Assembly: GCA_039936115.1 (NCBI GenBank)
Contig: JBDTIZ010000224.1
Coordinates: 1 to 11,042, forward strand
Source: DATIJJ01 sp039936115
GTDB taxonomy: Bacteria; Pseudomonadota; Gammaproteobacteria; DSM-16500
DNA: 11,042 bases
Direction: 5' to 3'
The notes below the pieces were generated by a model, which saw only the letters and a list, made by a program, of their open reading frames with translations, had not been told where the DNA came from and ran no database searches. Shown one piece after another: positions 1 to 6,559 of the stretch. The position numbers and the translations under genes are program-made. The number at the start of each line of letters is the position of its first letter. The first letter of the stretch is position 1.

Positions 1-38
1 CCTGGGTTGCTTCGCTCGCGCTCGCAATGACGGCGGTC
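1..38. repeat. Partial dispersed palindromic repeat (GTCATTGCGAGC type) at window edge
   Basis: Read on the minus strand the stretch begins CCGTCATTGCGAGCGCGAGC and continues into GAAGCAACCCAGG. It is rich in GCGAGC/GCTCGC blocks that can fold on themselves. This resembles a short intergenic repeat type known from many bacterial genomes, with a CGTCATTGCGAGCGAAGCGAAGCAATCC-like core (established knowledge, recalled rather than searched). It lies 35 bases past the stop codon of the minus-strand FUSC gene, so it could also form a 3' mRNA hairpin. The other end of the window closes with the matching start CCGTCATTACG. The copy is cut by the window edge, so its true length is unknown. Confidence 0.55.
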
Positions 39-72
39 TTTTAGCAGTTGTTTTGATTTGGCGTATCGACTG

Positions 73-1131
73 TCAGATCGAATTCACACTCTTCAACAAC
101 ACCACCACCCGATCCAATCGATTAACCAGCGTCTCAGCACAAAACAAAAGCGCACATAATTGAATTTCTAAATCATCATCAGCAAGTTCTATTTCTTTCT
201 GTAATGCATTTTTTAAGGGTGTCATCTCTGGCAAAGAGATGATTTGATTTTTTCTAGTCTCAATACTCACAGCAATTTCTTCTAACGCGTGACTCACTTG
301 TTTATGAAAGTCTTTAAATAAATCTAAATCGGAAACAATTTTTTTAGCCCCATCTGATGCTTGGTAAGCATGGCTCATGAAAATAATACTACGCATAATT
401 TCTTTTTCACAACGTAAACATTGCGTGAAAAAATTTGCATTGAACTTGCCTTTGAAATTTTCTCGCTTCGCCTCACCTGCTAGTTTGCGTTGAACAATCA
501 ACGATTTTGAAATGTTTTCATCAAGTATTTGCAACTCTTCTGCCGTTTTTTCTGTTGTGTGACTTGAAAATATTTGGAGATAAAAACTTCGCAATTGTCG
601 AATAGTTTTTGCTTGGTTATCACGTAAGTGTCGCTTTGCGTGAATAGGGAAAATAAACTGCGACACCAATGCCGCAATCAAGATACCAATGGAAATTTCA
701 ATACAGCGCTCTATACCTGATGTAACGGTTGGGTTTTGTCCGATCAATATAATACATACTGTGACGGCGCCCAGTGTTCCGGAGTCGCTGTAGCTTTTAT
801 CGCTGGTTGCAAGATAGCTAAAAAATACGGCTGATAATGTAACAACTACAATAGATGCGAGGGTGTTCGCACCAAACAATTGTAAGGTTAAAATAGCGAG
901 CACTGAACCTGTCAGCGTTCCAAGAAAACGCATATAGGATTTTTGTATCACGCTCCCTACATTTATTTGGGCACACATTACAACTAAGGTGGTGATTATT
1001 AACCATTGTTCAGTTCGAAAATGGGTAAGTTTCGCTACTGCAAAACCCAGAAGACAGGCGAGAGCGGTTTTGAAACTATGAATAAAACGCTCTGTTTTTT
1101 GGGGTTCGATGCTCAAGTTCATAATATTCAT
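73..1131 (-). CDS. FUSC-family (aromatic acid exporter-like) inner membrane protein
   Basis: A 352-residue membrane protein. The N-terminal half holds about six hydrophobic segments (near residues 18-35, 43-60, 70-87, 90-107, 117-133 and 142-161) in the pattern of the FUSC/ArAE half-domain, including a conserved-looking stretch around EQWLIITTLVV and RFLGTLTGS. Residues 165-352 are charged and helical and are predicted to lie in the cytoplasm. FUSC proteins are thought to export aromatic carboxylic acids or related compounds, but many members are uncharacterised. Full-length AaeB-type exporters are roughly twice this size, so this is a single-module member. The substrate cannot be inferred. 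The ATG at 1131 has only a weak Shine-Dalgarno; an in-frame ATG three codons later is an alternative start. A good sigma70-type promoter lies just upstream. The gene is transcribed divergently from the LRR-like gene. Confidence 0.82.
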   Translation of the reverse strand: MNIMNLSIEPQKTERFIHSFKTALACLLGFAVAKLTHFRTEQWLIITTLVVMCAQINVGSVIQKSYMRFLGTLTGSVLAILTLQLFGANTLASIVVVTLSAVFFSYLATSDKSYSDSGTLGAVTVCIILIGQNPTVTSGIERCIEISIGILIAALVSQFIFPIHAKRHLRDNQAKTIRQLRSFYLQIFSSHTTEKTAEELQILDENISKSLIVQRKLAGEAKRENFKGKFNANFFTQCLRCEKEIMRSIIFMSHAYQASDGAKKIVSDLDLFKDFHKQVSHALEEIAVSIETRKNQIISLPEMTPLKNALQKEIELADDDLEIQLCALLFCAETLVNRLDRVVVLLKSVNSI

Positions 1132-1175
1132 AGTGAATACCGTATGATGGATCGAAAATAATTTAATGGAATTTC

Positions 1176-1204
1176 ATTTTATAAAGAATAAGTTAGCCTG
1201 TCAT
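1176..1204 (-). promoter_or_regulatory. Predicted sigma70 promoter for the FUSC gene
   Basis: On the minus strand ATGACA (1199-1204, 5 of 6 to the -35 consensus) is followed after exactly 17 bases by TAAAAT (1176-1181, 5 of 6 to the -10 consensus). Transcription would start near 1169, leaving a leader of about 38 bases before the ATG at 1131. The position and spacing are what is expected for a housekeeping promoter. Activity is inferred. Confidence 0.6.
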
Positions 1205-1250
1205 GAACTATATGTGAATTTTTTGTGAAAAATGAGGCATTTTTTTGTTG

Positions 1251-1256
1251 TATACT
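1251..1256 (+). promoter_or_regulatory. Possible -10 element for the LRR-like gene
   Basis: TATACT matches the -10 consensus at 5 of 6 positions and sits 63 bases before the ATG at 1320. No good -35 box is found at 16-18 bases; TTGTGA at 1223-1228 is 22 bases away, which is too far. If real, the promoter is weak or depends on an activator. Confidence 0.3.
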
Positions 1257-1319
1257 GGATAAGCATCTACACAAAAAAACTAACTATTGACGCTTTCACT
1301 TTCAAAAACGAGGTGAATA

Positions 1320-1919
1320 ATGAAGATATGTTACAAAAGCGGAAGCGGCAATGCTCCTAATTCCACTGTTGATTTTAATGATGTTCTTAAAGCGATTGGG
1401 CAATCGAAGAATAGCGGCGATAAGATATTTGATTTTTCGGGTTCGGATTTTAGGGAATTACCAAGTGATAAGTTGGGTAAATTATTTGAAGCGCTAGGTT
1501 GCGTGTCACAACCTTATCTACTTAGAATGAATGGCTGTAAATTTAATGAAACCAATCAAGAGTATGTTTCGCAATTGGCTCTCGGTTTTTCTTCGACACC
1601 AAATTTAATTGGAATTGAATTAAAAAATTCGTTTTGTCTTGAGCAGACGATTTGTGATGTTGCTATTAGTTTGCGTAGAAATACTAAGTTGGAAAGTATC
1701 AATATCGATTTGCAAAAAGTAGCGAGCGATGACGATGCGAAAAATGCGATAGAAAATTTAAAACGTCATGATACAGCTATTGTCACAATCTATGGCTTGG
1801 TTTCTCAAAAATCGAACGATTCGCAATTCAAGTTTTTTCAATCATCAGACTCGGTGGCGCCAGATTCGGCGGATGAGCAGAATCAGGCGCGCGCTTTGCC
1901 GAAACAAAAAAATAATTAG
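1320..1919 (+). CDS. LRR-like protein of unknown function, candidate secreted effector
   Basis: A 199-residue soluble protein with no signal peptide or membrane segment, not recognised as a named family. Strand-like motifs recur at about 28-32 residues: DKIFDFSGSDF (34-44), PYLLRMNGCKF (65-75), PNLIGIELKNSF (94-105), TKLESINIDLQ (122-132) and TAIVTIYGL (152-160). Each is separated by an amphipathic helix such as EYVSQLALGF. This is the layout of ribonuclease-inhibitor-type leucine-rich repeats, a fold used by many effectors of intracellular bacteria. The last 40 residues are polar and likely disordered (Ser, Asp, Gln, Lys rich), as is usual for a type IV secretion signal, but this is weak evidence. 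The start is supported by GAGGTG at 1310-1315. It stands alone, divergent from the FUSC gene and convergent with dps. Secretion is inference; a cytoplasmic scaffold is equally possible. Confidence 0.75.
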   Translation: MKICYKSGSGNAPNSTVDFNDVLKAIGQSKNSGDKIFDFSGSDFRELPSDKLGKLFEALGCVSQPYLLRMNGCKFNETNQEYVSQLALGFSSTPNLIGIELKNSFCLEQTICDVAISLRRNTKLESINIDLQKVASDDDAKNAIENLKRHDTAIVTIYGLVSQKSNDSQFKFFQSSDSVAPDSADEQNQARALPKQKNN

Positions 1920-1934
1920 TGTAATAGTAGGATT

Positions 1935-2012
1935 TGCCTGCAAAGGCGGGAACTCCTCTGGGAAATTCACCCTCCTCTCCTCGATGGGTTCTCGCCTTAG
2001 CAGGAATGACAC
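1935..2012. repeat. Palindromic intergenic repeat between convergent genes (TGTCAT...CC.GC family)
   Basis: Imperfect inverted repeat: the arm at 1935-1955 pairs with 1986-2006 (17 of 21 positions), around a pyrimidine-rich loop of about 30 bases. Read on the minus strand the right end begins TGTCATTCCTGCTAAGGC, which matches the left end of the element at 8060 in most positions. It starts 16 bases after the LRR-like gene and ends 23 bases before the stop of dps, so it could act as a bidirectional 3' end structure for both. No U-run typical of an intrinsic terminator follows on either strand. Confidence 0.65.
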
Positions 2013-2034
2013 GGCTTGCTGTCTGAGTATTAAA

Positions 2035-2478
2035 TTAACAAGAACTTCTTAGCATCCAAGCCGTTTTCTGATGAACCTCAGTGCGATTAATCAATAAATC
2101 AAGCGTTGCTTCATCTTTGGCTTCTTGAGCAATAGGCATCATAGACTGAAGATGTTTGATGACTGTTTCATGATCATTCAATAATTTTTTGACCATCTCA
2201 ATTGCGTTAGGTGTGCTAGTTTCTTCTTTCAGGGATGTTAATTTTAAAAATTCAGAAAACGATGCCGGCGCAATGGCACCCAGTGCACGAATTCGTTCCG
2301 CTATTTCATCAACTGCGGTAGCTAATTCAATATATTCTTCTTCAAACATGCTATGCAAAGAATGAAAATTGAGACCTGTAACATTCCAGTGAAAATTTTG
2401 GGTTTTAAGGTATAAAGAATACGTGTCTGCCAGTAGTTTTGCTAAATCTTCAGTGATTTTCGTCGTGTGGTTTTTCAT
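2035..2478 (-). CDS. dps: Dps-family ferritin-like DNA-protection / iron-storage protein
   Basis: A 147-residue protein of the usual Dps length. It would form a hollow dodecamer in the cytoplasm that oxidises Fe(II) with hydrogen peroxide and stores the iron, protecting DNA in stress or stationary phase. The intersubunit ferroxidase ligands are all visible: His30 in NFHWN, His42 in LHSMFEE, and Asp57 and Glu61 in AVDEIAERI. These are offset by one from the classic Dps His31/His43/Asp58/Glu62 set. The C-terminus HQKTAWMLRSSC fits the family, though it ends in an unusual Cys. The N-terminal tail is short with two Lys (MKNHTTK), so DNA binding is uncertain. The ATG at 2478 has GGAG eight bases upstream. 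An extended -10 promoter lies directly upstream. It is transcribed toward the LRR-like gene. Confidence 0.95.
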   Translation of the reverse strand: MKNHTTKITEDLAKLLADTYSLYLKTQNFHWNVTGLNFHSLHSMFEEEYIELATAVDEIAERIRALGAIAPASFSEFLKLTSLKEETSTPNAIEMVKKLLNDHETVIKHLQSMMPIAQEAKDEATLDLLINRTEVHQKTAWMLRSSC

Positions 2479-2516
2479 GCGGTTAGCTCCAATCGATGCG
2501 ATTTGTTTATACTAAA

Positions 2517-2525
2517 TTTATATCA
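2517..2525 (-). promoter_or_regulatory. Predicted extended -10 promoter for dps
   Basis: On the minus strand TGA precedes TATAAA, an extended -10 (TGn plus a 5 of 6 hexamer), about 40 bases before the dps ATG, leaving a leader of roughly 32 bases. A second TATAAA lies at 2506-2511. No good -35 is present, which is usual for extended -10 promoters and for stationary-phase sigma factors, consistent with dps regulation in other bacteria. No OxyR or Fur box was recognised. Confidence 0.45.
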
Positions 2526-2589
2526 CAGGATGAGGATGCTAGTAATTAAATTATTTTTATGGGGGTGATTGAGAATTTCAATGATCTTG

Positions 2590-3045
2590 TTATTCCATCG
2601 CTAAAATAATGTCCCATTGTATGTCAGTCACTGGCGTGATTGAAAGACGGTTACCTTTGCGCGTTACTAACATATCGCGCAACTTAGAATGATTTTTTAA
2701 TTCTTCTAGCGAGATTATACGCTTAAATTTTTTGACTAAACGTACATCAACCATAAACCAGCGTGGATTGTCGCGTGATGAGGTGGGATCGTAGTGATGG
2801 GATTCTGGCTCAAAAGCAGTGAAGTCAGGATAGCCTGGTTTCACTATTTCCACGATACCAACAATTCCAGGGGGTGTGCAGTTTGAATGATAAAAAAAGG
2901 CTTTATCACCGACCTTCATTTGATCGCGTAACATGTTGCGTGCTTGATAGTTACGTACACCATCCCAGTGTTCGGTTTGCTTAGGTCTACGTGCCAGATG
3001 ATCAATGCTAAATGTTTCAGGTTCGGATTTGATTAACCAGTGCAT
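2590..3045 (-). CDS. EVE domain-containing protein (putative modified-nucleobase binder)
   Basis: A 151-residue single-domain protein. Family hallmarks are seen in order: MHWLIKSEP at the N-terminus, HWDGVRNYQARN (26-37), VGDKAFFYHSN (45-55), PGIVGIVEI (59-67), a DPTS stretch near 86-89, and NPRWFMVDV (93-101). EVE domains share the PUA/YTH-like fold and bind modified bases; several prokaryotic members are linked to recognition of modified cytosine in DNA or to modified RNA. The ligand of stand-alone bacterial members like this is unproven. It follows rho on the same strand, separated by a 28-bp-arm palindromic element, with a weak Shine-Dalgarno (AGAG). Co-transcription with rho is possible but not shown. 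Family assignment is confident, function is not. Confidence 0.9.
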   Translation of the reverse strand: MHWLIKSEPETFSIDHLARRPKQTEHWDGVRNYQARNMLRDQMKVGDKAFFYHSNCTPPGIVGIVEIVKPGYPDFTAFEPESHHYDPTSSRDNPRWFMVDVRLVKKFKRIISLEELKNHSKLRDMLVTRKGNRLSITPVTDIQWDIILAME

Positions 3046-3070
3046 AGAGATCTCTTAAAAATTTGTTATC

Positions 3071-3171
3071 TTTTTGTAGGGGCGAACCTGCGTGTTTGTC
3101 CTGGGGTCGAAATACGCAACAGTCACCACTTCGATCGAGAGAGCGAACACATAGGTTCGCCCCTACAGAAA
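3071..3171. repeat. MITE-like palindromic element with GTAGGGGCGAACCT ends
   Basis: Terminal inverted repeats of 28 bases (3071-3098 and 3144-3171, 24 of 28 identical) both carry GTAGGGGCGAACCT, and enclose about 45 bases of unrelated sequence. There is no coding capacity, so mobility, if any, would depend on a transposase elsewhere. It fills nearly the whole gap between rho and the EVE gene, starting 10 bases past the rho stop codon, and would fold into a long hairpin at the 3' end of rho mRNA. Related ends recur at 6560-6580 and 6795-6815. Confidence 0.8.
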
Positions 3172-3181
3172 CATTTTAAAA

Positions 3182-4438
3182 TTAACGCTTCATCGAATCG
3201 AAGAAATCTTCATTAGTTTTGGTTGATTTCAAGCGATCAATAATAAATTCAATGGCAGCCAATTCATCCATAGGTTGCAGCAATTTACGGAGAATCCACA
3301 TTTTTTGAATTTCATCAGGCTTTGTGAGTAATTCCTCGCGACGTGTGCCGGATTTATTAATATTAATAGCCGGGTAAATGCGACGTTCGGAAATTCTACG
3401 ATCCAAATGAATTTCCATATTACCGGTACCTTTGAATTCTTCGTAAATGACATCATCCATTTTGGAGCCTGTTTCAACCAATGCCGTTGCAATAATGGTC
3501 AAGCTGCCGCCTTCTTCGATATTTCGTGCAGCACCGAAGAAACGTTTTGGACGTTGTAACGCGTTTGCATCCACACCACCGGTCAATACTTTGCCGGATG
3601 CTGGTACTACTGTGTTATATGCGCGTGCTAAACGAGTAATAGAATCTAACAAAATCACCACATCACGTTTGTGCTCAACTAAGCGCTTGGCTTTCTCGAT
3701 AACCATTTCAGCAACTTGTACGTGACGGTTAGCAGGTTCGTCGAAGGTGCTGGCGATTACTTCGCCGCGTACCGAGCGTGTCATTTCGGTGACTTCTTCA
3801 GGGCGTTCGTCAATTAACAATACCATCAAATAACAGTCAGGATGATTTTGTGAAATAGAATGCGCAATATTTTGCAACATCATCGTCTTACCAGCTTTAG
3901 GCGGCGATACAATCAAGCCGCGCTGGCCTCGGCCAATCGGTGCCGCTAAATCAATAATACGTGCAGTAATGTCTTCCGTACTGCCATTGCCGCATTCCAT
4001 TTTGAGACGTTCATTGGCAAACAACGGTGTAAGGTTTTCAAATAAAACTTTATTTTTGGCGTTTTCTGGTGCGTCAAAGTTGATATGGTCGACTTTGAGT
4101 AAAGCAAAATAACGTTCACCTTCTTTCGGCGGACGAATTTTTCCAGAGATCGTGTCGCCAGTGCGCAAATTGAAACGTCGAATTTGGCTAGGTGAAACAT
4201 AAATATCATCGGGTCCAGCAAGGTAGGATCCTTCAGCTGAACGCAAGAAGCCGAAACCGTCCTGGAGAATTTCCAGTACGCCGTCTCCATAAATGTCTTC
4301 GCCTCGTTTTGCGTGAGCTTTTAATATTGCGAAAATAATATCCTGTTTGCGTGAGCGAGCCATATTTTCAAGTCCGTATTCATCGGACAGTTGAATTAAT
4401 TCTGCTGCGCTTTTTTTCTTTAGTTCTGTTAGGTTCAT
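3182..4438 (-). CDS. rho: Transcription termination factor Rho
   Basis: A 418-residue hexameric RNA helicase, one residue shorter than E. coli Rho (419), that ends transcription at C-rich unstructured RNA. Domains in order: N-terminal helical Rho_N (1-45); cold-shock-like primary RNA site with the RNP1 motif DGFGFLR (60-66); the ATPase core with Walker A PPKAGKT (179-185, Lys181 and Lys184) and Walker B VILLD ending at Asp265; Q-loop around SGKVLTGG (281-288); R-loop with SKM (325-327) and the arginine-rich RRISERR stretch (347-353). These positions coincide with those known for E. coli Rho, so the protein should be fully active. It lies downstream of trxA on the same strand, a conserved gammaproteobacterial order, with a long leader of about 360 bases plus a palindrome between them. 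The start has only a weak Shine-Dalgarno but the N-terminus aligns with the family. Confidence 0.98.
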   Translation of the reverse strand: MNLTELKKKSAAELIQLSDEYGLENMARSRKQDIIFAILKAHAKRGEDIYGDGVLEILQDGFGFLRSAEGSYLAGPDDIYVSPSQIRRFNLRTGDTISGKIRPPKEGERYFALLKVDHINFDAPENAKNKVLFENLTPLFANERLKMECGNGSTEDITARIIDLAAPIGRGQRGLIVSPPKAGKTMMLQNIAHSISQNHPDCYLMVLLIDERPEEVTEMTRSVRGEVIASTFDEPANRHVQVAEMVIEKAKRLVEHKRDVVILLDSITRLARAYNTVVPASGKVLTGGVDANALQRPKRFFGAARNIEEGGSLTIIATALVETGSKMDDVIYEEFKGTGNMEIHLDRRISERRIYPAININKSGTRREELLTKPDEIQKMWILRKLLQPMDELAAIEFIIDRLKSTKTNEDFFDSMKR

Positions 4439-4797
4439 AGTGATTTTTTGCCCATTTAGAAATGTTTAGTTGTGATTTGTTGATGGATGAAATTTAATCC
4501 TTCTCATTTTTTTAAAAACCTTAAACCTGATAGGCTGAGCTTTTTTGAGATTTGCTGCAGGGTCTAGCCCTAGAATTAACAATTAATTTTGTCCCGCTTG
4601 TCTGGCCCTACCCTAAAAATGGGGCTCAATACATGATGCAAAACTAAAGGATTAAATTGTTTATTCACAGCGTGGTTTAAATCGATAGGCTCTAAAACGA
4701 GGTTATCTACGGCGTCAAAAGTAACATTAAATTAATGGAATATCCAGTCTTGTTTGTGATTTTCGTGACAGATTTTCTTTCCATGGCTGTCATCCTG
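4439..4797 (-). other. Long rho upstream/leader region without a recognised gene
   Basis: About 360 bases between rho and the palindrome after trxA hold no convincing ORF. In E. coli the rho leader carries a Rho-dependent autoregulatory attenuator, so a similar role is plausible here. Seen directly: a perfect 12-base inverted repeat (AATTTAATCCTT at 4491-4502 and its complement at 4647-4658), an AGGG/CCCT mini-hairpin near 4559-4571, and a short AATTAA/TTAATT inverted repeat near 4575-4590. No good sigma70 promoter was found, and no rhoL-like leader peptide could be recognised. Confidence 0.4.
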
Positions 4798-4881
4798 ATG
4801 TAGGGTGGATTAGACGCTTTTTGTCGTAATCCACCGCCGCAGTGGTGGATTACGACAAAAAGCGTCTAATCCACCCTACAT
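4798..4881. repeat. Perfect 38-bp-arm palindrome directly after trxA
   Basis: Arms 4798-4835 and 4844-4881 are perfectly complementary over all 38 bases, with an 8-base loop. The ends read TGTAGGGTGGATTAG and the inner part CGTAATCCACC, resembling dispersed GTAGGGTGGATTA...AATCCACC repeats found in many bacteria. It begins 6 bases past the trxA stop codon and would form a very stable hairpin on either strand. There is no U-run after it, so rather than an intrinsic terminator it may shield the trxA mRNA 3' end or partly separate trxA from rho expression. Perfect arms suggest a recent arrival or gene-conversion-like maintenance. Confidence 0.9.
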
Positions 4882-4886
4882 TAATT

Positions 4887-5216
4887 TTATACGTTACTAT
4901 CAATAAAGCTAATTAATTCGTTTTTGGAAAGCAAACCCACTTGAGTCGCTTTTACTTGGCCGTCTTTGAAGAGAATCAAGGTTGGAATGCCGCGGACGCC
5001 AAATTTAGGCGGCGTGCCAGGATTATGATCGACGTCAAGTTTGGCAATTTTGACTTTGCCATCATACTTAGTTGCAAGATCATCCAGAATCGGTGCAATT
5101 GCTTTGCATGGACCGCACCACTGTGCCCAGAAATCAACAAGTACAGGTGTTTTTGATTCAATCACTTCGTTTTCGAATGTGGTATCGGTTGTATGAATGA
5201 TATTGTCATTGCTCAT
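4887..5216 (-). CDS. trxA: Thioredoxin 1
   Basis: A 109-residue cytoplasmic dithiol-disulfide oxidoreductase that reduces protein disulfides (ribonucleotide reductase, methionine sulfoxide reductase, peroxiredoxins) using electrons from thioredoxin reductase. It has the active site WCGPC at 33-37 (Cys34 and Cys37), the buried Asp28 in VDFWA, the cis-proline Pro78 in RGIPT, and the C-terminal VGLLSK motif. Length and order match E. coli TrxA closely. One small oddity is PGTPPKFGV at 66-74, where most thioredoxins have an Asn-rich or Ala-containing segment ending in YGI. The ATG at 5216 has AGAAGG about 8 bases upstream. It lies between the MFS gene and rho, with its own perfect TATAAT box overlapping the stop codon of the MFS gene. 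Confidence 0.98.
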   Translation of the reverse strand: MSNDNIIHTTDTTFENEVIESKTPVLVDFWAQWCGPCKAIAPILDDLATKYDGKVKIAKLDVDHNPGTPPKFGVRGIPTLILFKDGQVKATQVGLLSKNELISFIDSNV

Positions 5217-5263
5217 GGGTTTGGCCTTCTAAGTGTTAAAAATAGTAATCGTTCTGAGTATAT

Positions 5264-5269
5264 ATTATA
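5264..5269 (-). promoter_or_regulatory. Predicted -10 box of trxA, overlapping the upstream stop codon
   Basis: On the minus strand TATAAT is a perfect -10 hexamer 48 bases before the trxA ATG; its internal TAA is the stop codon (5265-5267) of the MFS gene. The -35 region at 16-18 bases (CGTGAA or GCGTGA) is weak. It would place the trxA start near 5257 with a leader of about 40 bases. It is plausible because a conserved housekeeping gene needs its own promoter downstream of an unrelated transporter. Confidence 0.45.
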
Positions 5270-6527
5270 TGGTTGTTTCCGGGTTTTCACGCACAAAATA
5301 CATAAGGAATGCCCCCACAATAAAAAAGATCAAAATGGTAGCCATTCCCGCTCGTTGGCTGTGAAAATAAAAAGTCGCTAAACCTAACAACCAAGGCCCC
5401 ATAAAAGCCGTAATTTTGCCCGAAAACGCATAGAGGCCAAACATTTCAGTGGATTTCTCAATCGGGACTAAACGCGCCATTAATGAACGGCTGGATGCTT
5501 GGACTGTGCCTAAGAATAGGGCGAGAACCAGCGCGCAACCCCAAAACGCGTAGCGATGCTCGACCAGTAATACAGGAATACCAAAAATAATCATGCTGAT
5601 GAGTGAGGCGATAATGGTTGGTTTAGAGCCAAGCCAATCATCTAGCCAGGCAAATGCAATTGCGCCAAGGCCTGCGGACAGATTCATCGTGATGCCAAAC
5701 AAAATCACTAACGATAAATCCATTTTAAATGTGCCAGCCGCATAAATACCGCCAAAGGCGAATAAGGTATTTAAACCATCTGCATAAATCAGATGTGCAA
5801 TTAAATAAAGCATCAAATTTTTTTGTGCCGGTAAACGTTTTAGCGTTTGTACTAATTCTTTTAAGCCCTGACGTATAGCCTCTGAAAAACTTTTGCCTGT
5901 TAAAGGCGTGTCGGGCACACAGATGAATAAGGGCAAAGAAAACAATACAAACCAGATGGCAACCATAGGACCACAAATACGGACTTGCGCCGCAGTGTCG
6001 GTATTTAGCCAACTGGGTGTGGCTTTGATGAAGCCGAATAATGCGATGCAAAGTGCAATGATTCCACCTAGATAACCTGATCCCCACGCCCAGCCAGAAA
6101 TTCGACCTAAATAGTCTGGCGGTGCGATATGCGGTAAAAAAGAATTATAAAATATAATCGCGATTTCCAGAGAAATTGTGCCAAGTATCACCCATATCAA
6201 TGTGTAATTAGCGTAATTGGGCGAAGGGTAGGCGTACCAAAGTAGGGCGCTACAACCTACACATAAAAGAGTAAAAACCAACAGCCATCGTTTGTGATGA
6301 CCTCTATAATCGGCAATCGCACCGACAATGGGCCCTCCGATTGCGATAATAATGCCGGCGATCGCGGTTGCATTTGCCCACAGATAAGTACCGCGAATTT
6401 CATTTTCTGCAATGTGTGATGTGAAGTAGGTTGCAAAGATAAACGTTGTGATAATGATAGGAAAGGCTGAGCTTGCCCAGTCATATAAGCACCAGGCGAA
6501 TAGGTTTTTTTTCTCATTTTGATTCAT
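5265..6527 (-). CDS. MFS transporter, Atg22/UMF1-type
   Basis: A 420-residue, 12-helix-type inner membrane transporter. The N-terminal CLYDWASSAFPIIITTFIFA (residues 13-32) and the FYNSFLPHIA stretch (126-135) are characteristic of the UMF1 family, related to the yeast vacuolar amino-acid exporter Atg22. The MFS loop motif between helices 2 and 3 is seen as GPIVGAIADYRGHHKR (65-80). A charged cytoplasmic loop lies at about 207-235, between the two six-helix halves. The substrate is unknown; amino-acid export by analogy with Atg22 is only inference. The ATG at 6527 has AAAGGAAG about 7 bases upstream. Its 3' end abuts trxA, whose -10 box overlaps the stop codon, while its 5' flank is only about 30 bases from the composite palindromic element. 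Confidence 0.93.
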   Translation of the reverse strand: MNQNEKKNLFAWCLYDWASSAFPIIITTFIFATYFTSHIAENEIRGTYLWANATAIAGIIIAIGGPIVGAIADYRGHHKRWLLVFTLLCVGCSALLWYAYPSPNYANYTLIWVILGTISLEIAIIFYNSFLPHIAPPDYLGRISGWAWGSGYLGGIIALCIALFGFIKATPSWLNTDTAAQVRICGPMVAIWFVLFSLPLFICVPDTPLTGKSFSEAIRQGLKELVQTLKRLPAQKNLMLYLIAHLIYADGLNTLFAFGGIYAAGTFKMDLSLVILFGITMNLSAGLGAIAFAWLDDWLGSKPTIIASLISMIIFGIPVLLVEHRYAFWGCALVLALFLGTVQASSRSLMARLVPIEKSTEMFGLYAFSGKITAFMGPWLLGLATFYFHSQRAGMATILIFFIVGAFLMYFVRENPETTI

Positions 6528-6559
6528 CTAACGACTTCCTTTCTGATTGACACTTCCTA

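Noticed and set aside
1768..2052. 94-codon plus-strand frame overlapping the LRR-like gene and the palindrome
   Set aside because: It is an alternate frame of the LRR-like gene running into a repeat, with basic, low-quality composition and no start signals.
3447..3725. Plus-strand frames opposite rho, trxA and the MFS gene
   Set aside because: They are antisense shadows of strongly conserved genes, without ribosome-binding sites or recognisable products.
4798..4881. Intrinsic terminator after trxA
   Set aside because: The hairpin is far longer than usual, and no U-run follows on the trxA-coding strand, so a Rho-independent terminator cannot be claimed.
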